64,000 nt of DNA, taken from a virus. Positions within the stretch are counted from its first letter, which is position 1. The number at the start of each line of letters is the position of its first letter. A program made the translations under genes and the position numbers. Under the pieces are notes generated by a model. That model did no database searches, was not told the origin of the DNA, and saw only the letters and a program-made list of their open reading frames with translations. The stretch lies in the IMG/VR virus record IMGVR_UViG_3300023170_000013, positions 1 to 64,000 of that record; one strand, written 5' to 3'. Of the stretch, positions 53,568 through 62,100 are shown piece after piece.

Positions 53568-56500
53568 GTTCGCTCACATCGCAGATACCCATATCAAAAA
53601 CCTTAAATATCACTACGAGTATGATCTAGTTTTCAAGCAACTTTACAAAGAATTGAAAAAAGAAAAGCCAGATTATATCATTCATTGTGGTGATATTGCC
53701 CACACCAAGACCCAAATCTCACCAGAATTTGTTGAAATCTGCTCTGATTTCTTCAAGAACTTGGCAGAAATTGCACCAACTTATATTATCTTGGGGAACC
53801 ACGACGGAAACCTACGCAATAAAAGCCGTCAGGATGCCATTTCTCCCATTGTAGATGCCCTAGGTATAGCTAACCTCCATTTGATCAAGAACGCGGCTAA
53901 AATAAGGCTTCCAGAGCCTTTTACGCTGAATGTGTTGAGCATCTTTGACGAAGACAATTGGGATCTAACACAAGATCTCGATCGCATCAACATTGCTCTT
54001 TACCATGGAGCAGTCAAAGGGTCGAAAACCGACGTTGGGTATGTGATCGAACACGGTGATGTTGAGATCAAAGATCTTAAAAAGTTTGATTATGGTTTTT
54101 TGGGAGACATTCACAAGACAAATCAGAAGATCGATCGCAAAGGGAAGATCAGATATGCTGGTTCGACTGTACAACAGAACTTTGGCGAGACAGATGACAA
54201 GGGTTTTTTGATTTGGGAGATTGAAGATAAGGACAAGTTTTCTGTTCGGCATATTCTTTTGGAAAACCCAAAACCTTTTGTTACAATTAAGCTAACAAAG
54301 AAAGGCAAAATTCCAAAATCCGCCAAGCCAAAGCCCGGCTCTAGGATCAGGTTGGTGTCTGAAAGCAACATCACGCTCGATGTCCTTAAAAAAGCCATTG
54401 AAGACGCTAAAATTGACTTTAAAGCAGAGTCTGTCACTCACTTGAGCAAAGCAGAATTGGCTAAAAAGAGCGTTGAACTGAAAGACAACGAGATTGAGAA
54501 CCTTCGAGATGTAGAAGTCCAGAAAAAACTGATGAAAGAGTATCTAGAAGAATTTGAAGTTGAAGATGACATTATGGACAAGATTGTAGAACTTAATGCA
54601 AAGTACAATTCACTGGTTGAAGGTAATGATGATCAGTTTCGCAATTTAAACTGGAAAATGAAATCCATGGAGTGGGAAAACCTTTTCAACTATGGGGGTG
54701 ATAACTCGCTAGACTTTGAAAAAATGAAAGGAATCATCGGGATCTTTGGGAAAAACTACTCCGGAAAATCCAGCATTATTGACTCTTTTCTCCTAGGAGC
54801 GTTTAACACCACTTCAAAGCCGGCAAAGAAGAATATTTCCTTTATTAATCAAAACAAGGAAGATGCTAGCATCGAGCTTAAATTTGACATTGGAGGAGAA
54901 GAGTACACTATTTCCAGAAGTATTGAAAAATACGTTAAAAAACTGAAAGGAAAGACAACAGACGAAGCAAAAGTGAATGTTGATTTCTCTTATTTTGACC
55001 CTGCTGCGAAGAAAGTTGTAGAATTGAACGGAAACACAAGAGCAGAGACAGATAGAAATATTCGCAAATATATTGGTTCAATTGAAGATTTTCTGATCAC
55101 ATCAATGTCGGCACAGCATGGAGCATTGCAATTTGTGAACGAAGGCTCCACCAAGCGTAAGGAAATCTTGGCAAAATTCCTAGATTTGGTGTTTTTTGAA
55201 GAAAAATTCAAAGCAGCAAAAGAAGACTCCAGAGACCTTAAAGCTCTGATCAAAAAAGAAGAAGAAAGAAACTTTAAAGACGAGATTTTTGAACAAGAAA
55301 GCGCCTTAATCTATAATCAATTAGATTTGGATGAGAAGAAAGAATGCTGTGATCTTCTGAAAGAAGAGAAGAAAGAAATGGAAAAAGAACTTTCTCTTTT
55401 AGAGCACAAAATCAAGTCAGTTCCAGCAAAAATCATCAACGTTGAAAAGTGTAGAAAAGAGTTGAAAAACTCAAATCAAATCTTGGAAACCTTGAAGTCA
55501 AGCCAAGCTGCGTTGGAAAGCCAGAAAGAAGAGAAAAGTGCTTATTTGAATAAAATCAAAGAGTTCCTTTCTACTTTTGATCCGGAAGAATATTACCAAT
55601 CTTACGAGGTCGGTAAAGAAAAAGCCAAGCAAGTTAAATTGATCTTAAATGAGGTAAAACAAGAGGAAATCAAGAAGAAGATGGAAGAGAAAAAGATCTC
55701 TCTTCTTGATCAAGTTCCTTGTGGAGATCAGTTCAAAACTTGCAAATTCATTAAAGACGCTTTTGTGGCAAAAACAACAGTTTCAGAGTTGGAATTGGCA
55801 CTAAAAGGACTTCAGAAGGAAAAAGAAGAAGCACAGAACTATATTGACAGCGACGAATACAAGAAGGCAGAAGAGTATGTTCAAAACTACGAAAAATTAG
55901 TTGAGAAAAAGAACAAAGTTAACTCTGAATTGCTTAAGTTGAAGAACAAAGTGCTTCAGGGTCAAACTAAGGTTTCATCCACTGAAAGCATTATTTCTGA
56001 ATTGAAGTCCGACATTAAAGAATACGAAGATAACAGAGAAGCAATTGAAAACTTGGAAGCCCTAGCAAAAGAAAAAAAGCAACTTAAAAAAGACCTTAAA
56101 CAAAAAGAAAACGAATATAACACCTGTGAAGCAGAATATATTCACCTTCATACTGTTAAGGGACAAATTGAGCAAAAGCTGGAAACTGTCAAAAAAGAGG
56201 CAGAAGAATATGAAGAAAATAAAAAGAAGTTCGCAGCATATCATTTGTTCATGACTTGCTATCATAACTCTGGCATCTCATATGAGATTATCAAGAAAAG
56301 GCTCCCAAAGATCAACGAAGAGGTTCAAAAGATCCTGACAGGAATTGTTGATTTCGAAGTTTTCTTTGAAACAGAAGAAAAGAAATTGAATATTCTTATT
56401 CAACACCAAGGGCACGATCCTAGACCGCTAGAATTAGGCTCCGGAGCCGAAAAGTCCATTGCCGCCATGGCTATAAGGCTGGCTCTATTGAATGTCTCTT

Positions 56501-56709
56501 CTCTTCCAAAGAGTGATATTTTCATTCTAGACGAGCCGGGAACAGCATTGGATGAAAGCAATCTGGAAGGCTTTACCAGAATACTTCAAATGATTAAAAA
56601 CTACTTTAAAACTGTTTTGATCATAAGTCATATGGATTCTCTCAAGGACATTGTTGACTCGACAATTGATATTGACAGAGTTGACGGATTTGCGAGAGTA
56701 AATCAGTAA
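53560..56709 (+). CDS. 47-46: Single-chain Mre11-Rad50 recombination nuclease (gp47-gp46 fusion)
   Basis: A 1049-residue protein joining two T4 proteins in one frame, in T4 gene order (47 then 46). Residues 1-~340 are Mre11/SbcD-like: ADTHI (Asp9, His11), HCGDIAH (Asp45), LGNHDG (Asn80, His81), YHGA (His149), LGDIH (His185). Residues ~365-1049 are Rad50/SbcC-like: Walker A GKNYSGKSS (397-405), long coiled coil, Cys721-x6-Cys728 at the tip in VPCGDQFKTCKF, signature LGSGAEKS (959-966), Walker B IFILDEPG (Asp991, Glu992) and switch His1024. It processes DNA ends for recombination-dependent replication and probably degrades host DNA. T4 makes two proteins of 339 and 560 residues. There is no stop or internal ribosome site in the linker that would suggest two products. 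Confidence 0.92.
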   Translation: MTKFAHIADTHIKNLKYHYEYDLVFKQLYKELKKEKPDYIIHCGDIAHTKTQISPEFVEICSDFFKNLAEIAPTYIILGNHDGNLRNKSRQDAISPIVDALGIANLHLIKNAAKIRLPEPFTLNVLSIFDEDNWDLTQDLDRINIALYHGAVKGSKTDVGYVIEHGDVEIKDLKKFDYGFLGDIHKTNQKIDRKGKIRYAGSTVQQNFGETDDKGFLIWEIEDKDKFSVRHILLENPKPFVTIKLTKKGKIPKSAKPKPGSRIRLVSESNITLDVLKKAIEDAKIDFKAESVTHLSKAELAKKSVELKDNEIENLRDVEVQKKLMKEYLEEFEVEDDIMDKIVELNAKYNSLVEGNDDQFRNLNWKMKSMEWENLFNYGGDNSLDFEKMKGIIGIFGKNYSGKSSIIDSFLLGAFNTTSKPAKKNISFINQNKEDASIELKFDIGGEEYTISRSIEKYVKKLKGKTTDEAKVNVDFSYFDPAAKKVVELNGNTRAETDRNIRKYIGSIEDFLITSMSAQHGALQFVNEGSTKRKEILAKFLDLVFFEEKFKAAKEDSRDLKALIKKEEERNFKDEIFEQESALIYNQLDLDEKKECCDLLKEEKKEMEKELSLLEHKIKSVPAKIINVEKCRKELKNSNQILETLKSSQAALESQKEEKSAYLNKIKEFLSTFDPEEYYQSYEVGKEKAKQVKLILNEVKQEEIKKKMEEKKISLLDQVPCGDQFKTCKFIKDAFVAKTTVSELELALKGLQKEKEEAQNYIDSDEYKKAEEYVQNYEKLVEKKNKVNSELLKLKNKVLQGQTKVSSTESIISELKSDIKEYEDNREAIENLEALAKEKKQLKKDLKQKENEYNTCEAEYIHLHTVKGQIEQKLETVKKEAEEYEENKKKFAAYHLFMTCYHNSGISYEIIKKRLPKINEEVQKILTGIVDFEVFFETEEKKLNILIQHQGHDPRPLELGSGAEKSIAAMAIRLALLNVSSLPKSDIFILDEPGTALDESNLEGFTRILQMIKNYFKTVLIISHMDSLKDIVDSTIDIDRVDGFARVNQ

Positions 56710-56717
56710 AAAGCACC

Positions 56718-56733
56718 TATTTATATATAAATA
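56718..56733. repeat. 16-base perfect palindrome holding TATAAATA
   Basis: TATTTATATATAAATA reads the same on both strands. It lies in the 42-base gap after the Mre11-Rad50 gene and contains TATAAATA (56726-56733), the exact T4 late promoter element, on both strands. It is flanked by CACCT and AGGTG, which could pair around it. It may be a late promoter for the head/lysis operon that begins at 56752, a protein-binding site, or both. Confidence 0.45.
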
Positions 56734-56751
56734 TGTAAAAGGTGTCCAATA

Positions 56752-57171
56752 ATGATCAAGATTAAGTTCCTCAAAAAACTCCCCGTTTCAGGAGGCAAAT
56801 GCCCTCCTGCCACACAAGATCTGAAACTAAACACCAAAAATAGAAACGCTTCAATTAAGGCAGAACACATCCAATACGGCCCTTTAAACCTATCTGACGA
56901 GGCTTATTGGGAAAGAGCCGCAGAACATTGGAACACCACTCCTGCCGTGGCTAAAAAGTCCAAATGCGGCAATTGTGTTGCTTTTGATATTTCACCTAGA
57001 ATGGATGATTGTATGCCCGGCCCTGTGTCCGATAAGGATGGCCGTTTGGGTTACTGCTGGATGCACCACTTCAAATGCCACAGTGCGAGAACATGCTACA
57101 CATGGGCAGCAGGTGGGCCAATCAAAGAAGACAAAGTTTCCCTTGAATGGCAAGAAAAGGGTGAAAAATAA
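56752..57171 (+). CDS. Cys-rich putative metal-binding phage protein
   Basis: A 139-residue protein. The C-terminal half has a regular cysteine pattern: SKCGNCVAFD, DDCMPG, LGYCWMHHFKCHSARTCYTW, then AGGPI. Six or seven Cys plus two His suggest bound zinc or an iron-sulfur cluster. I recall similar proteins in marine T4-like phages without known function. It is the first gene of a tightly coupled run (TAATG to the next). A virion location is inferred from its neighbours. Confidence 0.65.
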   Translation: MIKIKFLKKLPVSGGKCPPATQDLKLNTKNRNASIKAEHIQYGPLNLSDEAYWERAAEHWNTTPAVAKKSKCGNCVAFDISPRMDDCMPGPVSDKDGRLGYCWMHHFKCHSARTCYTWAAGGPIKEDKVSLEWQEKGEK

Positions 57172-58442
57172 TGCCCTATAAGATCAGGAAAACAAAGTGC
57201 AAAAAATCAGATGGTTCTTCCGGAACTCACGTTGTTTATAAAAAAAGCGGTAAGCGTGTCGGATGCACAGATGAGCCAGAAGATTACAAAAAAGCTCTTT
57301 ATGCAGCAGAAGTTAATGAAGTTTTGATCTTGGAAGATACGCTGTATAAAAACGTAGAAGATGACGTGTTTCTACACTTTACCTTGCGAGATAGAGCTTA
57401 TAAGATCAGAGAAATGGGAGAATTACTTCGACAGCCCGAAGGTATAGAGAAGTTTGGAACAGATACAATTGACGCAGTTTCTTTGATTTGGGGAGATTTT
57501 GTCCCCAAAGTGCAGACCAATCACCTAGGCGGCGAAGACATTGTAGCAATCATTTTCAAGACTGATGTGCCTCCAAAATATGGCTATGTTGAAGAGGTGA
57601 AATGGGACGTTGAAAGACTTCCTATTTACGATGTTAGGATTGTGCCTTTCGAAGAAGCAGTTCAAATGTTGAGAAATGCGCCTGAATATGTCGATGAAAT
57701 GGATTATGTTCTTTACAAGGAAAATAAACAAATGAATATTGAAGACCTAAGTGCGATCATTCGAGAGGAAGTTAAGCTTGCACTGGAAGAAGCCAAAAAG
57801 AAGAAAAAGAAGAAGAAAAAATCTAAAAAGAAGAAGGGCAAAGACGATCGCTGCACTCGTATTGCAAAAAGAAAGTATGATGTGTGGCCGTCAGCCTACG
57901 CTAGCGGCGCAGTTGTTCAGTGCCGCAGAGGAAAGATTTGGAAAGGTCTAACAGAAGAGAAGGAAATCACCCCAGAAGACAAAGAGACAATTTCTGATAT
58001 TGTAGCCAAATTGAGAGCAGCATCGGAGTCTCACGCTCAAATGGCAAAAGATTTGGAAGATGGTGCAGCAAAGCTTGAAAAAGGTTCAGAAGCCCATTCT
58101 AGCCAAGCAGACAAATTAGAAAAGATGATCCAAGAAAGAAAAAAGAAGAAAAAGAAGTCTAAAAAAAAAGTAAAAACTGACTTCTCCAAAGAAAAGGACA
58201 AAGGCCTTCACGGTTGGTTTGAAAGGCAAGGTGGTAAAGGAAAAAGTAAAGGCTGGGTTGATTGTAATACTTGCCGAACAGACAAGAAAACAGGAAAGAA
58301 AACTTGTAAATCTTGTGGTCGTCAAAAAGGCGAGAAAAGAGCAAAATACCCCTCTTGCCGTCCAACCCCTGCTGCTTGTGGGACTGCTGGCAAAGGAAAG
58401 TCTTGGGGTAAAAAGTCTGCTAAAAAAGGAAAAAAGAAATGA
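57171..58442 (+). CDS. Modular Lys-rich, Cys-rich protein, probable internal head protein
   Basis: A 423-residue protein made of separate modules. (a) 1-48, KKSDGSSGTHVVYKKSGKRV with two Cys. (b) ~50-180, starting FLHFTLRDRAYKIREMGELL, loosely like an ADP-ribosyltransferase start. (c) MNIEDLSAIIREEVKLALEE (188 on), like the shared leader. (d) A Lys-only linker. (e) RCTRIAKRKYDVWPSAYASG then VVQCRRGKIWKG. (f) A helical part and a second Lys linker. (g) A C-terminal module with KGLHGWFERQGG, WVDCNTC and YPSCRPTPAACGT. Modules e and g recur in marine phage genomes. The strong positive charge suits DNA packing. AAGGA lies 10 bases before the internal ATG at 57732, so a second, 236-residue product is possible. 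Confidence 0.6.
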   Translation: MPYKIRKTKCKKSDGSSGTHVVYKKSGKRVGCTDEPEDYKKALYAAEVNEVLILEDTLYKNVEDDVFLHFTLRDRAYKIREMGELLRQPEGIEKFGTDTIDAVSLIWGDFVPKVQTNHLGGEDIVAIIFKTDVPPKYGYVEEVKWDVERLPIYDVRIVPFEEAVQMLRNAPEYVDEMDYVLYKENKQMNIEDLSAIIREEVKLALEEAKKKKKKKKKSKKKKGKDDRCTRIAKRKYDVWPSAYASGAVVQCRRGKIWKGLTEEKEITPEDKETISDIVAKLRAASESHAQMAKDLEDGAAKLEKGSEAHSSQADKLEKMIQERKKKKKKSKKKVKTDFSKEKDKGLHGWFERQGGKGKSKGWVDCNTCRTDKKTGKKTCKSCGRQKGEKRAKYPSCRPTPAACGTAGKGKSWGKKSAKKGKKK

Positions 58443-59284
58443 AAATAAAGATTTTGAAAGAGATGAAAGGGTGCGGTGGTGTTTATGAAAGATGCCCACA
58501 TTCCGGGTGCTCCCATTGCAGGAGTGAACACGGTCGAGATTTTGATAAGCACGATCACGAAGGTTCAATGGCAAGAACCAATCTTTGGAAAACCAAAAAG
58601 TATTGTGAAAAGTTATTAGATATGCTTAATGACAAAGATGATCTTCCAGAGTGGGTTGACGCAAAGATCACAAAAGCAACAGACTATCTTTCCTCTGTTA
58701 AAAGATATATGGCTGGTGAGATTGCCAGAGATCAGGGAATGCTTGAAGAAAGGCTTTCCGAAGGAATGAAATATCATATGGATAACAATATTACGATTGA
58801 TAAAAATATTTATCGCATCCACTCTGACAACTTCTTTTCTCTTTTCAAAGAAGCAAGAAATCTTTGGAAAAGAGGTTTGGTTAATTTAACAGAAGCTGAA
58901 AGATATTACATCTCTGAAACTGAAATTGGAGAGTTTAGCATCTTTGAGGGCAAAAGAGTTCCATTGGACTTTCCAATGGTTGAGGAGTCTCTTTTGGAAG
59001 CAAAGTATAAAGGAAAGGATGTTAAACTTAACAAGCCACAAAGAGGTGGTTCCAAGAAGTTTTATGTTTACGTTAGAGATCCAAAAACTAAAAACATTCG
59101 CAAAGTTTCTTTTGGAGACAAAGGAATGTCTGTAAAGGTGGCAGATCCAGAGAGAAGAAAGTCTTTTGCAGCACGACATAAATGCAAGGAAAAAAAAGAC
59201 AAAACAAAAGCAGGATACTGGGCTTGTCGTATTGGGCGCTACCCTCATCTAACTGGTTCAAAGAAAAGGTTTACTTGGTGGTAA
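58439..59284 (+). CDS. Modular putative internal head protein
   Basis: A 281-residue protein with three parts. A Cys/His-rich N-terminus (KGCGGVYERCPHSGCSHCRS) may bind zinc. SMARTNLWKTKKYCEKLLDM with LPEWVDAKITKATDYLSSVK is a helical module often seen in T4-like phage head proteins. The C-terminal module is VSFGDKGMSVKVADPERRKS, FAARHKCKEKKDKTKAGYWA, CRIGRYPHLTG. The basic C-terminus suggests DNA contact. ATGA overlap with the previous gene. No catalytic site was seen. Confidence 0.6.
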   Translation: MKIKILKEMKGCGGVYERCPHSGCSHCRSEHGRDFDKHDHEGSMARTNLWKTKKYCEKLLDMLNDKDDLPEWVDAKITKATDYLSSVKRYMAGEIARDQGMLEERLSEGMKYHMDNNITIDKNIYRIHSDNFFSLFKEARNLWKRGLVNLTEAERYYISETEIGEFSIFEGKRVPLDFPMVEESLLEAKYKGKDVKLNKPQRGGSKKFYVYVRDPKTKNIRKVSFGDKGMSVKVADPERRKSFAARHKCKEKKDKTKAGYWACRIGRYPHLTGSKKRFTWW

Positions 59285-59285
59285 T

Positions 59286-59564
59286 ATGGAATTTCCTTTC
59301 AAAGAAAAGAAGTTAGAAAACAATATCGTGATCAGAGAGTTCAAAGAAAATGTTGATTCCGAAGAGCTTATCTGGCATAGAGATAGAGAAAACAGAGAAG
59401 TTACAATCTTGCAATCTTCTGGATGGCAACTTCAAATGGACAATGAAATTCCAAAAACCCTTGAAGAGGGAAAAACTTATTATATTCCTGCTTTTGTTTA
59501 CCACAGAGTGATCAAAGGCAGCGGCAATCTTATTGTTAAAATAAAAAAGGAAGAGATTAAATGA
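59286..59564 (+). CDS. Small cupin-fold-like protein
   Basis: A 92-residue protein. The order of short strands with IWHRDRENREVTIL, GWQLQMDNEIP, GKTYYIPAFVYHRVIKG matches a minimal cupin barrel. Conserved His in LIWHRD and VYHRV could bind a metal. Its function is not readable. One base separates it from the preceding stop and it overlaps the next gene by 4 bases. Confidence 0.6.
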   Translation: MEFPFKEKKLENNIVIREFKENVDSEELIWHRDRENREVTILQSSGWQLQMDNEIPKTLEEGKTYYIPAFVYHRVIKGSGNLIVKIKKEEIK

Positions 59565-61378
59565 AGATGAAATTAATCATGGAAAGTTTTCGAAAAACAA
59601 TGAAAGAATTCAAAGAGAGAGAAGGCAAAACAATGTCTTATGATTCTTCTTTGGGTGGCTTTGTTGTTTCAAAAGAAGACTTGTCAAAAATCAACCAAGC
59701 AATCGAAAAGATCTACAAAGCATTTGAAGAAAGAACCGGAGGAACTGCTGAAAATATCCCTAGGATTGAAGCAGAAGATCTAGAGCCTGTTGCGGGAGCT
59801 TTGAACGAATCGGCGGAACAAGGTGGGGAGCCCACCGAAGAGGAAAAGGATTATATTGCTCTACGACATTTTGGATACGATTCATGGAACGAATTGCCCG
59901 AAGAAGACAAAGATCTTGTGATGAGAAGGTTGGAGCTTTTCACTTCGGGCGGCGAAATGAAGCAAACCATTGGAGCCGTTAGTGGCTTGAAAAAAGGTCT
60001 GGGACGTATGAGCCCAGAGGACTTTGAAAAAGGGGGATACGTCCTTCCCGTTTCCGCAGAAGTTCTGGAAGATTTTCAGGCTATGGTCAATGAATTGAAA
60101 GAAGGTGGTGAAGTCGATAGCCTTTTTGAAAAAGCTAGGGACTGGTATCATAAAATTAGAGATCTCCTCGATGAAGAAACTGGAAATGATCAAGACGCTA
60201 CTTTGCTAGGTCTTCTTATTGCAACGTACAGCCCCAGAGCAAAGTTTGCTCTGAACTTGGCTGAAGCTGCTTTTATGTTCAAAGCAGTTGAAATGGATGC
60301 AAAGGACAACAAAGAGCTTTTGAGAGAATATATTAATATCTTTCCCGGTGGTAAAAAGAAAAAGCAGGGAGAATTTCGAGGGTTTACAAAGGCGCACAAA
60401 GTTCCAAACTTCACCCTGAACCTGATCGCCCCAGATTTGTCTGGTGGGCGAGATAAAGAAGGGAAAATTAGCTATGATGAGCTTTATATGTGGAACTCCA
60501 CAATTGACACTTGGATGATTGACGCTTTTTATCCAAATGTCAGAGGTGTTACAACGGCAAAAGAATGGGAAAAGATCAAAGGCAAGATGATGGGTAACGT
60601 TGTTACTTATCGGTATATGGCAGGGTTGGTCGCACAGGAAGCGAAAAAACTAGGCCTCTTACCTCATGAGCTTCAAGCTATTGTGTGGGTTGCTTCTCAA
60701 ATCAGAAAGACTGGAGAGAAAGGTCTTGGTGTCACTACTGAGTTTGCAATCAATCAAATTAAACAATCCATTGTCAACCTAGAAAAGATTAAAGAACAAT
60801 TCAACGAAGAGGAAAGGATTAATAAGAAGTTGGTCGGACCATACCTTAAAGAGTTGGATATGGACAAAGAATATACAGAACAGTTTGGAGATCAAAGCTG
60901 GCTTAAAGTTATTTTGGATAAGATTGAAACAGATGGTTTTGATGAGGCTGCTGATTATATCTTAGGAATTAAAAAAGGAGACAAAACGGTTGTTCCCGGT
61001 GTGCGCTCTATCACAGCCTCTGGTAAGAAAGGGAAAGAACCAGATCGCTTTAATCCTGTTCGCCCAGAGTTTAAACCAAAGAAAGAGAAGAAAGAAAAGG
61101 AAGAAAAGAAGAAGAAGCCAAAGGACACAAGATATCAAGACGCAGAAAAATATGGAGAACTTAAAACATTTTATGTTATGAATGAAGTCATTCAGATGCG
61201 AACCGGAAAGTTCAATAACCTTCACGACTCAATTCTTTTGTATTTGAGTGATGATTTCTCTAAAGAAAAGGCTGTTGATTATATTCTAGGCAGGTTCGAC
61301 TCCGAAGCAAAAGCCTCCAAAGATTATTTCATCAAAGAAAGCAAAAGAAGATTTGTTGTAAGGATTTTGAAATCATGA
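59561..61378 (+). CDS. Large putative virion protein with helical SPR domain
   Basis: A 605-residue protein. The start MKMKLIMESFRKTMKEFKER resembles N-terminal propeptides of packaged proteins (I-M-E fits the T4 gp21 cleavage rule). Residues ~195-400 form a helical domain with LLGLLIATYSPRAKFALNLA, RGFTKAHKVPNF, MWNSTIDTWMIDAFYP and GLLPHELQAIVWVASQIRKT. This pattern reminds me of domains in the polyvalent proteins that phages and plasmids inject with their DNA, but I cannot confirm it. A Lys/Glu-rich linker (~505-530) and a C-terminal domain follow. No catalytic site is certain. It overlaps both neighbours by 4 bases. Confidence 0.55.
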   Translation: MKMKLIMESFRKTMKEFKEREGKTMSYDSSLGGFVVSKEDLSKINQAIEKIYKAFEERTGGTAENIPRIEAEDLEPVAGALNESAEQGGEPTEEEKDYIALRHFGYDSWNELPEEDKDLVMRRLELFTSGGEMKQTIGAVSGLKKGLGRMSPEDFEKGGYVLPVSAEVLEDFQAMVNELKEGGEVDSLFEKARDWYHKIRDLLDEETGNDQDATLLGLLIATYSPRAKFALNLAEAAFMFKAVEMDAKDNKELLREYINIFPGGKKKKQGEFRGFTKAHKVPNFTLNLIAPDLSGGRDKEGKISYDELYMWNSTIDTWMIDAFYPNVRGVTTAKEWEKIKGKMMGNVVTYRYMAGLVAQEAKKLGLLPHELQAIVWVASQIRKTGEKGLGVTTEFAINQIKQSIVNLEKIKEQFNEEERINKKLVGPYLKELDMDKEYTEQFGDQSWLKVILDKIETDGFDEAADYILGIKKGDKTVVPGVRSITASGKKGKEPDRFNPVRPEFKPKKEKKEKEEKKKKPKDTRYQDAEKYGELKTFYVMNEVIQMRTGKFNNLHDSILLYLSDDFSKEKAVDYILGRFDSEAKASKDYFIKESKRRFVVRILKS

Positions 61379-62091
61379 AGATGGACGAAAAATATCCTCT
61401 CCTTCCACACGACGAAGAGATTTCAGATTGGCAATGGTGTATCAAAAAAGCAATCATTGATATTCACGCCAAAGCAATGCCTTATAAAAGAGGCACTTGG
61501 GGTGGTTCAACCGAAGACATTTATTATGACAAAAGAAGGATCTTGAGAAAAGGCGAAGGAACCTACTGTGTTGGATGCACTTCTGAAATCTTCTTCCGCG
61601 CTTGGAAAGAATTCACAGGGGATTACCTTGAAACACCAGAAGGCAACTTTACAGGCAAAGAAGCTTGGGAAGTTGCAAGAGCCTTTTTCTTTGCTTACAA
61701 AGACGAAGAGATTGACGGAATGCGAACAGACGAATTTGGAGCAATGGGTTGGTTTAAATGGTTAGCAAACAGACCAGAACGCTTTGATTGGATTGAAACC
61801 TTCACAACACACAATCCTTATGAGATCCAATTTGGAGATTGGGTTTCAATGCAGTTTGCAGAAGATTATTCATCCGGCCACGCTACAGTGGGGTTGGGAT
61901 TGGACAAGTACAAAGGCAATGATGTTGTCAACGTTTATTCTTCAACTACTTATTATGATAAAACTTGGATGAAAGAAAAGGGCGTTGAAAATCCCTACTC
62001 AACAGGGAACGGCTTTGATTATTACCGTTTAAACGTAACAAAGAGTGGATTTAAAAGAAAGTTCTTTGTTTCAAGATTAGTTCAAAAATAG
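61375..62091 (+). CDS. NlpC/P60-like cysteine peptidase, candidate endolysin
   Basis: A 238-residue protein with a papain-like layout: Cys65 (or Cys68) in GTYCVGCTSEIFFRAW and His169 in FAEDYSSGHATVGLGL, where GDWVSMQF precedes the His strand as in NlpC/P60 and CHAP enzymes. These cut peptidoglycan peptides. It is followed 9 bases later by a holin-like gene, supporting a role as endolysin. There is no signal peptide, consistent with release through a holin. It differs from the larger tail-block peptidase at 20722. Confidence 0.75.
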   Translation: MKMDEKYPLLPHDEEISDWQWCIKKAIIDIHAKAMPYKRGTWGGSTEDIYYDKRRILRKGEGTYCVGCTSEIFFRAWKEFTGDYLETPEGNFTGKEAWEVARAFFFAYKDEEIDGMRTDEFGAMGWFKWLANRPERFDWIETFTTHNPYEIQFGDWVSMQFAEDYSSGHATVGLGLDKYKGNDVVNVYSSTTYYDKTWMKEKGVENPYSTGNGFDYYRLNVTKSGFKRKFFVSRLVQK

Positions 62092-62100
62092 GAGTTTAAA

